Notes under the pieces: model-generated | What the model was told of the DNA's origin: nothing | The model's database searches: none | Seen by the model: the letters and a program-made list of their open reading frames with translations, nothing else | Shown: in pieces, positions 8,517 through 15,345 of the stretch | Numbering within the stretch: position 1 is the first letter of the stretch | How the letters are laid out: every line of letters begins with the position of its first letter | Translations under genes and position numbers: made by a program | From: Novosphingobium sp. KCTC 2891 | Lineage (GTDB): Bacteria; Pseudomonadota; Alphaproteobacteria; Sphingomonadales; Sphingomonadaceae | NCBI RefSeq assembly: GCF_025938155.1 | Contig: NZ_JAPCZG010000013.1 | Coordinates: 1 to 64,000, forward strand | Direction of reading: 5' to 3' | DNA length: 64,000 bases

Positions 8517-8618
8517 GCCAGCGAGGTTGAGCGGGCTATCCAGTCCTGCTGATCGCGACCTTCGCCGTCGCAGGCGATCCGGCACGGGGCGAGACCGCCG
8601 GCGAGCGGCGAGGACGCG

Positions 8619-10094
8619 TCAGTCGGCCAGTTCATCCCGCAGCAGCCTGCGCAGGAGCTTTCCGGTGTCGTTGTAAGGCAGGCTTTCGCGGAAATGGACC
8701 TGCGCGGGCGCCTTGGTCGAGCGCAGACGCGCGCGGACCCAGTCGCTGAGCGCGGGGCCATCGGAGAAGGCAGGATCGCGCGGCACGGCGAAGGCGACCA
8801 CGCGCTCGCCCCACTGCTCGTCCGGCGCGCCGATCACGGCCACGTCAGCGACTTGCGGGTGGGTGCGCAGCACGTCCTCGATCTCGCCGGGCGAAATGTT
8901 CTCGCCCCCGCGCACGATGACATCGTCCAGCCGGCCATCGACGGTCAGATAGCCGTCGGCATCGAACCAGCCGCGATCCTTGGTGGCGAACCAGCCGTCA
9001 TCGTCGGTGGCGGCGCGCTCGGCGTAGCGGCCCGCGACCTGCTCGCCGCGCACGAAGACTTCGCCCGGCTCGTTCGGGCCGCAGACGCGGTTGCCATCGC
9101 GCACTTCCACTTCGACGCCGGGAACGGGCTTGCCCACGGTGGCGAGGCGGGCAAGGCCCGCGGCATCGCCGCTGCGGGCGAGTGCGTGGTCGTCCGGCCC
9201 CAGCACCGAGATCGTCGAACTGGTCTCGGTCAGGCCATAGGCGTTGGTGAACCCGGTGTCGGGCATGAGCGCGAGCGCGCGGTGGATTACCGACAGCGGC
9301 ATCCGTCCGCCGCCATAGGCAAGCGCGCGCAAGGCGGGCAGGGCGGTGCCGACTTCCTCGATCCGGTCCAGCACGCGCGCCAGCATCGTGGGCACGAGCA
9401 TGGCATGACTGACCGCGAAGCGCGCGGCGGCATCGACCCAGCCTTCGGGCGTGAAGGCTTCGAGCTGGACCACCCGGCGGCCCGAATAGACCGAGGTGAG
9501 CAGCGCCAAGACGGCGGCGATATGATAGGGCGGCACGCTGACCAGTGTGGCGTCTTCCTCGTCCGCGCCGAGGAACTCGACGGTCTGGACGACATAGCTC
9601 GTCAGGTTTTCGTGGCGCAGCAGGGCGGCCTTGGGTTCGCCCGAGGTTCCGCTGGTGAACAGCAGGACGGCGGTGTCCTCGTCCTCGCTGGCGGGATACC
9701 AGTCCTCGGGCGCGGCCAGGCCGGCCAGCGTGGCGGTGCTGCGCACCTCGATGCCGTCGATCCCGGCGATACGGGCGGCCATGTCGTCGTCCGCGACGAT
9801 GACCGCGGGGGCGAGGCGCGCGGCCAGCTTGCGCAGGCCGTCGTCGGGCAGGCGGTAGTTGAGCGGGGCGAAGGGCCGGTCGGCCAGCGCCGCGCCGAAC
9901 AGCACCGCCGGCAGCGCGGGCGAATTGACGCCGAGGAAGCCGACATTGCGTGCCGTGCTGCCTTCGAGCGAGGCGGCGAAACCGCGCGCGCGGGCGTGAA
10001 GATCGCCGAAGGACAGGCTGCCGCCCGGCCCGTCTATGGCGATGCGGTCGGGCAGCGTTTCCGCGACGAGATCGAGCAGCAACGAGACGCGCAT
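8619..10094 (-). CDS. AMP-dependent acyl-CoA synthetase/ligase (LvaE-like position)
   Basis: This 491-residue ANL-superfamily ligase activates a carboxylic acid to acyl-AMP and then acyl-CoA. Visible motifs are the ATP loop FTSGTSGEPKAALLRH, the core YGLTETSS, the hinge region GRLDDVIVRGGENISPGEIE, and the C-terminal catalytic lysine in YNDTGKLLRRLL. ATG 10094 (MRVSLLLDL) is chosen because it lies 4 bases after the stop of the upstream 100-residue gene. The longer frame has no coding character. It is the last intact gene of a five-gene operon whose composition matches the levulinate / 4-hydroxyacid pathway, where the ligase makes the entry CoA ester. Confidence 0.93.
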   Translation of the reverse strand: MRVSLLLDLVAETLPDRIAIDGPGGSLSFGDLHARARGFAASLEGSTARNVGFLGVNSPALPAVLFGAALADRPFAPLNYRLPDDGLRKLAARLAPAVIVADDDMAARIAGIDGIEVRSTATLAGLAAPEDWYPASEDEDTAVLLFTSGTSGEPKAALLRHENLTSYVVQTVEFLGADEEDATLVSVPPYHIAAVLALLTSVYSGRRVVQLEAFTPEGWVDAAARFAVSHAMLVPTMLARVLDRIEEVGTALPALRALAYGGGRMPLSVIHRALALMPDTGFTNAYGLTETSSTISVLGPDDHALARSGDAAGLARLATVGKPVPGVEVEVRDGNRVCGPNEPGEVFVRGEQVAGRYAERAATDDDGWFATKDRGWFDADGYLTVDGRLDDVIVRGGENISPGEIEDVLRTHPQVADVAVIGAPDEQWGERVVAFAVPRDPAFSDGPALSDWVRARLRSTKAPAQVHFRESLPYNDTGKLLRRLLRDELAD

Positions 10095-10098
10095 CAGA

Positions 10099-10401
10099 TC
10101 AGTCCGACGACGGGAGCTTCTTGGCCTCGACCAGTTCCAGCGCGGTCCCGGCAAAGCCGAGCGCGCCGGTGCCGGCCTTGGTGCAGAGCATTTCCATGGC
10201 CAGCTCGTCGCTGCGATAGCGCTTGCCGACAAGGCAGCCGGTGTCGAGCCCGGCGAGCGCGGTTGCCGCCGCTACTTCGCCGTCCATCGGCACCATGTCC
10301 ACGCCGCCGCACTGCGGCACGCCGTCGATCTTGGGCGGGCGCACCAGCACCGCTTCTGCACTGCAGACCTGGCTTTTCCAGCGGCTTCCGGGCTTGAGCA
10401 T
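10099..10401 (-). CDS. Small conserved-looking protein between kinase and ligase genes (LvaB-like position)
   Basis: This 100-residue protein has no domain I can name. It contains SRWKSQVC near the N-terminus, a central VRPPKIDGVPQCGG segment and a glycine/alanine-rich C-terminus, with no signal peptide or membrane segment. It lies 21 bases after the APH-type kinase gene and 4 bases before the ligase gene. In Pseudomonas putida the 4-hydroxyvaleryl-CoA kinase LvaA is described as needing a small partner, LvaB, encoded beside it. This protein has the right size and position for such a partner. I cannot confirm homology from memory, so the assignment rests on context. Confidence 0.75.
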   Translation of the reverse strand: MLKPGSRWKSQVCSAEAVLVRPPKIDGVPQCGGVDMVPMDGEVAAATALAGLDTGCLVGKRYRSDELAMEMLCTKAGTGALGFAGTALELVEAKKLPSSD

Positions 10402-10422
10402 TGTTCGGATGTCCTTCGTAAA

Positions 10423-11496
10423 TCAGGCGCCAGCGCGCTGGGCTTCAGCCCATGCCGCTTCGGCGAGGGGGGCGACGCGTGCGGCCTGCGTGGCGGCATT
10501 GGCGTCGGCGGCGTTGCCGGCTTCGAACCGGGCGACGATGCCCTGGATGATCGCGGCCACGCGGAACAGGTTGAACGCCTTGTAATAGCCAAGGTTTTCG
10601 ACCGGCGGGCGGCCCACGCGTTCGCAGTAGCGCGCGGCATAGGTGTCGAAATCGGGCAAGCCGAGCGCGGCCAGATCCTTGTCCACCAGCGATCCGCGCG
10701 GGTCGATCCCGGCGGGGCGATACCATTCCATGCCGTGGTAGGTGAGATCGGCGATGGGATCGCCGGTCGTCGCCAGTTCCCAATCGAGGATCGCGACGAC
10801 GCGCGGCTCGGTGGGATGGAAGATCAGGTTGTGGAAGCTGAAATCGCCGTGGGCGACGCGCGCGGGGACTTCATCGGGGACGTTGGCTTCGAGCCACGCG
10901 ATGACCTTGTCCATCGCCGGGATGTCCTGCGTCTTCGATGCGGCATATTGCTTCGACCAGCGCGCGACCTGCCGGGCCAGGTAGTTGCCGGGGCGGCCGA
11001 AGTCGCCAAGGCCGACCGCTTCGGGATCGACGCTGTGCAGCGCGGCGAGGGCCGCGTTGGCGGCGTCGTAGATCGCACCGCGCTCTTCCGCTGAAAGGTC
11101 GGGCATGGCGTTGTCGAAGAAGATGCGGCCCGGCACGTGCTCCATCAGGTAGAACGCGCTGCCGATGCGGCTTTCGTCGGCGCAATAGCCCACGGGTTTC
11201 GGCACCGGCACGCCGGCACGCGAAAGCGCGTCGATCACGCGGTATTCCCGGTCGATGGCATGGGCCGAGGGCAGCAGCACGCCCGGCGGGCGGCGGCGCA
11301 GCACGAAATTGCCGGCGTCACTTTCGACCATGTAGGTCGGGTTCGACTGGCCGCCCTGGAACTGGCGCACGGTGATGGCTGCCGGCGTGGCGCCGGTGCA
11401 TTCGCCGATGAAGCGGGCGATCTCGCCGGCATCGACCTCGAACCCCTCGCGCACGTCGCCCGTGGCGCCGAGATACTTTTGAGGCGTGTCGCTCAC
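10423..11496 (-). CDS. APH-family phosphotransferase, probable hydroxyacyl-CoA kinase (LvaA/ACAD10-11 type)
   Basis: This 357-residue protein-kinase-like fold protein has the aminoglycoside-phosphotransferase catalytic loop HGDFSFHN (His216, Asp218, Asn223) and the metal-binding Asp238 in ILDWELATTGDP. The family member fused to acyl-CoA dehydrogenase in animal ACAD10/ACAD11, and the bacterial LvaA, phosphorylate the hydroxyl of 4-hydroxyacyl-CoA. The start is GTG 11496, overlapping the SDR stop by four bases (GTGA). It lies in one operon with an acyl-CoA dehydrogenase-like gene, an SDR and a ligase, which strongly favours the metabolic role over antibiotic resistance. Confidence 0.9.
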   Translation of the reverse strand: MSDTPQKYLGATGDVREGFEVDAGEIARFIGECTGATPAAITVRQFQGGQSNPTYMVESDAGNFVLRRRPPGVLLPSAHAIDREYRVIDALSRAGVPVPKPVGYCADESRIGSAFYLMEHVPGRIFFDNAMPDLSAEERGAIYDAANAALAALHSVDPEAVGLGDFGRPGNYLARQVARWSKQYAASKTQDIPAMDKVIAWLEANVPDEVPARVAHGDFSFHNLIFHPTEPRVVAILDWELATTGDPIADLTYHGMEWYRPAGIDPRGSLVDKDLAALGLPDFDTYAARYCERVGRPPVENLGYYKAFNLFRVAAIIQGIVARFEAGNAADANAATQAARVAPLAEAAWAEAQRAGA

Positions 11497-12251
11497 AGGA
11501 TCACCCCGCCATCGAGGCGCACGATCGTGCCCGTGGTGTAGCTCGACTGCGGCGAGGCGAGATAGAGCGCGGTGGTCACGATCTCTTCCGGGCGGCCCAT
11601 GCGGTGCATCGCGGAAGGGGCGTTGGCGTCGTAATCCTCGCGCCAGGACTTGGCGATGTCGGTCCAGAAGGGGCCGGCCATGATAGCGTTGACGCGCACT
11701 TCTGGGCCGAATTCCATCGCCTGACCACGGGTGAGGATGTTCATCGCTCCCTTGGCTGCGGCATAGACCGGATAGGCCGGATCGGGGCGCAGGCTGCCGA
11801 TGCTGGTGACGTTGATGATCGAACCGCCGACCTTGGCCAGATGCGGCCGGGCCAGCGCCGAAAGGCGGAACGGCCCCTTGGCGTTGACCGCGAAGGTCTT
11901 GTCGAACAGCGCCTCGCTGGTGGCGAGCGAACTTTCCGCGACGGGGGCGATGCCCGCATTGTTCACCAGCACGTCGATCCGCCCGAAGGCGGCGAGCGTG
12001 CCGTCGATCAGCGCTTCCAGCCCGTCCCATTCGCCCACGTGGCAGGGGATGGCGAGCGCGCGGCGGCCCAGCGCCTCGATCTCGGCCACCACTTCGGCGC
12101 AGGCTTCGGCGCGGCGGCTGGAGACGACCACGTCGGCCCCGCGCTGCGCGAAGCCCAGTGCGATGGCGCGGCCGAGGCCCCGGCTGCCGCCGGTGACGAT
12201 GACGGCCTTGCCGGTGAAATCGAAGGCGGGGTCGAGAGCGACCTGTTCCAT
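11493..12251 (-). CDS. Short-chain dehydrogenase/reductase (LvaD-like position)
   Basis: This 252-residue classical SDR has the cofactor motif TGGSRGLG (residues 20-27), NNAG at 97-100, an active-site serine in NVTSIGS, and Tyr163/Lys167 in YAAAK. The C-terminal VRLDGG segment is typical. The start ATG 12251 overlaps the acyl-CoA dehydrogenase stop (ATGA). In the lva pathway the SDR interconverts 4-oxoacyl-CoA and 4-hydroxyacyl-CoA. Its place between dehydrogenase and kinase genes suggests the same step here. The substrate is inferred only. Confidence 0.93.
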   Translation of the reverse strand: MEQVALDPAFDFTGKAVIVTGGSRGLGRAIALGFAQRGADVVVSSRRAEACAEVVAEIEALGRRALAIPCHVGEWDGLEALIDGTLAAFGRIDVLVNNAGIAPVAESSLATSEALFDKTFAVNAKGPFRLSALARPHLAKVGGSIINVTSIGSLRPDPAYPVYAAAKGAMNILTRGQAMEFGPEVRVNAIMAGPFWTDIAKSWREDYDANAPSAMHRMGRPEEIVTTALYLASPQSSYTTGTIVRLDGGVIL

Positions 12252-13498
12252 CACGCGACCTCCGCGTACTTGGCGAGTTCCATGCGCGCCAGCTGGCGGC
12301 AGTGGACCTCGTCCGGGCCATCGGCGATGCGCAGCATGCGCGTGTTGGCCCAAAGCTCGCCCAGCCCGAAATCGTCGCAGACGCCCGCGCCGCCGTGGGC
12401 CTGGATGGCATCGTCGATGATCTTCAGGGCGATGCGCGGCGCGCCGACCTTGATCATTGCGATCTCGGCCCGGGCCGACTTGTTGCCGGCGACGTCCATC
12501 ATGTAGGCAGCCTTGAGGCAGAGCAGGCGCGCCATCTCGATGTCGATGCGGGCTTCGGCGATGCGCTGTTCCCACACAGACTGCTTCGAAATGAGCGAGC
12601 CGAACGCGGTGCGCGTCTGGAGGCGGCGGCACATCTTTTCGAGCGCGGTTTCCGCGACGCCGATCACGCGCATGGCGTGGTGGATGCGGCCCGGCCCGAG
12701 GCGGCCCTGCGCGATCTCGAAGCCGCGACCTTCGCCCAGCAGCATGTTCGAGGCGGGGACGCGCACGTTTTCGAGCACGACTTCGCCGTGGCCGCCATGG
12801 CTGCCGTGGTCATAGCCGAACACCGGCAGCAGGCGCTTGATCGTGACGCCCGGGGTGTCCGCGGGGACGAGGATCATCGACTGCTGGTTGTAGGAGCGCT
12901 CGTCCGGGTTGGACTTGCCCATCAGGATGTAGATTTCGCAGCGCGGATGGCCGACGCTGGAGGACCACCACTTGGTGCCGTTGATGACGTATTCGTCGCC
13001 GTCGCGGACGATGCTGGTCTCGATGTTGCGCGCGTCGGACGAGGCGACGGCCGGCTCGGTCATCAGGAAGGCCGAGCGCATCGTGCCTTCCATCAGCGGC
13101 TTCAGCCAGCGGTCCTTCTGCTCGCGCGTGCCATAGCGCATCAGCACTTCCATGTTGCCGGTATCGGGCGCGGAGCAGTTGAACACTTCGCCGGCAAATG
13201 GGACGCGCCCCATGATCTCGGCCAGCGGGGCGTATTCGAGGTTGGTGAGGCTCTGGCCCTCCCACTCGAAAGTGTCGTCCACATGCTGATGGCCGCTGTG
13301 CGGCGGCATGAACAGGTTCCACAGGCCGGCTGCACGTGCCTTGGCCTTCAGCTCGTCGACGATGGGAACGGCCTTGAAACGGTCGCCCGCGTGATCCTGC
13401 GCGATGAAGGTCGGAATGGCCGGAATGACCTCGGCATCCATGAACGCCTGGACGCGGTCGATCCAGCGGCGCTGTGATTCACTGTATTCGAAGATCAT
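12251..13498 (-). CDS. Acyl-CoA dehydrogenase of the ACAD10/11-LvaC type
   Basis: This 415-residue FAD protein has the full acyl-CoA dehydrogenase architecture: N-terminal helices, TEPAVASSDARN in the flavin region and AHGGAGVCDD near the C-terminus. The segment where ordinary enzymes carry the catalytic EGT is IADGPDEVH here (residues 391-399), so the usual glutamate base is absent. The same DGP version is found in ACAD10/ACAD11-like proteins, which act on 4-phosphorylated acyl-CoA rather than simply desaturating. It is the first gene of the operon and is divergent from the thiolase-like gene. Confidence 0.93.
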   Translation of the reverse strand: MIFEYSESQRRWIDRVQAFMDAEVIPAIPTFIAQDHAGDRFKAVPIVDELKAKARAAGLWNLFMPPHSGHQHVDDTFEWEGQSLTNLEYAPLAEIMGRVPFAGEVFNCSAPDTGNMEVLMRYGTREQKDRWLKPLMEGTMRSAFLMTEPAVASSDARNIETSIVRDGDEYVINGTKWWSSSVGHPRCEIYILMGKSNPDERSYNQQSMILVPADTPGVTIKRLLPVFGYDHGSHGGHGEVVLENVRVPASNMLLGEGRGFEIAQGRLGPGRIHHAMRVIGVAETALEKMCRRLQTRTAFGSLISKQSVWEQRIAEARIDIEMARLLCLKAAYMMDVAGNKSARAEIAMIKVGAPRIALKIIDDAIQAHGGAGVCDDFGLGELWANTRMLRIADGPDEVHCRQLARMELAKYAEVA

Positions 13499-13544
13499 TC
13501 CCTCTTCCCTCTTCCGGGCTTCTTCCAGCTTTGGACGAAAGTAG

Positions 13545-13560
13545 ATTTATGATCATGAAT
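13545..13560. promoter_or_regulatory. Near-perfect 16-bp palindrome in the divergent promoter region
   Basis: ATTTATGA (13545-13552) and TCATGAAT (13553-13560) are inverted halves with a single mismatch. The site lies between the start of the acyl-CoA dehydrogenase operon at 13498 and the thiolase-like gene at 13656, so one regulator bound here could control both. The binding protein is not known. The GntR protein encoded at 7567-8334 is one candidate. Confidence 0.5.
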
Positions 13561-13655
13561 TGGTCAACCTAACCACCTGTTCGGTTTACAGCGGGCCGGC
13601 CAAGCCACCATTTTCAGCGGGAAATTCGCCAAAAGGGCGAGGACTCGGAGAGGGT

Positions 13656-14855
13656 ATGGCAAGGGCTGACGACTATGCGCCGTTCCGTGATCGCTGTGCG
13701 ATCGCAGGGATCGGCCGCACCGAGTTCTCACGCGATTCCGGGCGGAGCGAACTGGCGCTGGCGACCGAGGCGGCGCGCGCGGCGATGGCCGATGCAGGGC
13801 TGACGGCCGACGATATCGACGGCGTGGTGCGCTGCCAGATGGACCACAATTCGGCCTCGGCGATGACGGGGGCGCTGGCGCTGCGCAACGTGGGCTTCTC
13901 CGCCGACGTGGCGGTGGGCGGCGATGCGCCCTGCGCGATGGTGGGCGTGGCGGTGGCGGCGGTGCTTTCGGGGCAGGCGCGGCACGTGCTGGTCTATCGT
14001 TCGCTCAACGGGCGCAGCGAAGGCCGGCTCGGCGCGGCGATCGCGCCCCGGCCCGAAGCGGGCGGGCACGGCAACTACGACGAGTTCTTCACCCCCTATG
14101 GCCTGCTGACCGCGCCGCAGAGCTTTGCGCTCCTCGCCCGGCGGCACATGATCGAATACGGCACCACCGAGGAACACTTCGGCGCGGTGGCCATCGCCTG
14201 CCGCGAGCACGCCAACCGCACGCCGCACGCGCAGATGCACGGCAAGCCGCTCGACATGACGCAGTATCTTGCCTCGCGCATGATCTCCGATCCGCTGCGG
14301 CTGTTCGACTGCTGCCTGGAAACCGATGGCGCGGCGGCAGTGATCGTCACCACGGCCGAGCGCGCAAAGGACCTGGCCCAGCCGCCCGCGCTGATCCGTG
14401 CCACCGCGCACGCGCCGGCCACCGGGATGAGCGGGGGCATGATGTTCCCCTCGATTACCTGGGAAGAACCGCTGAAGCTCGCTCCCAGGAACGTCGCGCG
14501 GCAGCTGTGGGCGCGCGCGGGGTTGGGGCCGCAGGACATGGACGTGGCGCAGATCTACGACTGCTTCACGATCTCGTTGATGCTCCAGCTCGAACAATAC
14601 GGGCTGTGCGGCGAGGGCGAAAGCGGGCCGTTCGTCGCGTCGGGTGCGATCAGTGCTGATGGCGGATCGATCCCGGTCAACACCGACGGCGGCAACATGT
14701 CCGGTGGTTACATTCACGGGCTCAACCACATTGTCGAAGGGGTGCGCCAGATGCGCGGAACGGCGGACGTGCAGGTGAAGGACGCGGAAACCTGCCTTGT
14801 CACCAGCGGCCCGATGGGCATTTCGAGCGCGATGGTGCTGCGGAGGGCCGCATGA
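13656..14855 (+). CDS. Thiolase-like protein (SCP-x / Ltp2 type), lipid-transfer aldolase candidate
   Basis: This 399-residue thiolase-fold protein has the N-terminal half CAIAGIGRTEFSRDSG. The first reactive-cysteine region reads GGDAPCAMVG (Cys93), and the C-terminal region ends SGPMGISSAM, without the second cysteine-glycine motif of true thiolases. Such proteins often work with a DUF35 protein, which is encoded next with a 4-base overlap. Ltp2-ChsH2 in steroid side-chain degradation is a known retro-aldolase of this design. ATG 13656 follows GGAGAGGG closely. The frame from 13560 is longer, but its first 32 residues look noncoding. Confidence 0.9.
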   Translation: MARADDYAPFRDRCAIAGIGRTEFSRDSGRSELALATEAARAAMADAGLTADDIDGVVRCQMDHNSASAMTGALALRNVGFSADVAVGGDAPCAMVGVAVAAVLSGQARHVLVYRSLNGRSEGRLGAAIAPRPEAGGHGNYDEFFTPYGLLTAPQSFALLARRHMIEYGTTEEHFGAVAIACREHANRTPHAQMHGKPLDMTQYLASRMISDPLRLFDCCLETDGAAAVIVTTAERAKDLAQPPALIRATAHAPATGMSGGMMFPSITWEEPLKLAPRNVARQLWARAGLGPQDMDVAQIYDCFTISLMLQLEQYGLCGEGESGPFVASGAISADGGSIPVNTDGGNMSGGYIHGLNHIVEGVRQMRGTADVQVKDAETCLVTSGPMGISSAMVLRRAA

Positions 14856-15253
14856 CGCTGCCGCGCATCAGGCCCGCGACCTGGGACCGCGATACCGGCC
14901 CGTTCTTCGCCGCCGCCGCCGAACGGCGGCTGGTCTACAAGCACTGCAACGCCTGCGGGCGCGGCAACCACGTGCCCACTCCCTCGTGCCGGTTCTGCGG
15001 CAGCACCGACACCGCGTGGCGCGAGGCGGAAGGCAAGGGTACGCTCTACACTTGGACCACGGTGACCCACCCGGTCCACCCGGCTTACCCCGCACCCTAC
15101 ACCGTGGTGATCGTGACGCTGGAGGCCGCGCCCGACGTGCGGCTGACCGGCAGCGTGCCGGGGGCGCCGGACCTGGCCCCTGGCCAGCCCATGGAGGTCT
15201 GGTTCGAGGATCTGGGGGAGGGCTGCGTGCTGCCCAACTGGCGCCCCGCCTGA
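14852..15253 (+). CDS. DUF35 / Zn-ribbon OB-fold protein, partner of the thiolase-like protein
   Basis: This 133-residue protein has an N-terminal zinc ribbon (Cys32, Cys35, Cys46, Cys49 in CNACG and CRFCG) and a C-terminal OB-fold (GTLYTWTTVTHPVHPAY, then GQPMEVWFEDLG). These proteins bind acyl-CoA and are needed as subunits of SCP-x-type thiolase or aldolase partners. The start overlaps the thiolase-like stop (ATGA). The stop codon lies inside the first copy of a 16-base tandem repeat. Confidence 0.92.
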   Translation: MTLPRIRPATWDRDTGPFFAAAAERRLVYKHCNACGRGNHVPTPSCRFCGSTDTAWREAEGKGTLYTWTTVTHPVHPAYPAPYTVVIVTLEAAPDVRLTGSVPGAPDLAPGQPMEVWFEDLGEGCVLPNWRPA

Positions 15254-15297
15254 ACAACACACCGCCTGAACAACACACCGTCCGAACAACACAACCC
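15250..15297 (+). repeat. Three tandem 16-bp repeats across the DUF35 stop codon
   Basis: The unit CTGAACAACACACCGC occurs at 15250-15265, as CTGAACAACACACCGT at 15266-15281 and as the diverged CCGAACAACACAACCC at 15282-15297. The first copy contains the stop codon TGA (15251-15253) and the second contains TGA in another frame. Confidence 0.9.
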
Positions 15298-15317
15298 GGA
15301 CTCGAACGAGGTCCGGG
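15295..15317 (+). promoter_or_regulatory. Stem-loop before the second TonB-receptor gene
   Basis: CCCGGACTCG (15295-15304) pairs with CGAGGTCCGGG (15307-15317), with one bulged G and a two-base AA apex. DNA or RNA could adopt the cruciform or hairpin. No T-run follows, and the receptor ribosome binding site begins 16 bases later, so an attenuator or mRNA processing role is more likely than simple termination. Confidence 0.5.
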
Positions 15318-15345
15318 CAACAACACCCGCGAGGGAGGAAAAACC

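Noticed and set aside
10423..11496. Antibiotic resistance by aminoglycoside phosphotransferase
   Set aside because: The fold motif is present, but the protein is of the ACAD10/LvaA type and is in an acyl-CoA operon.
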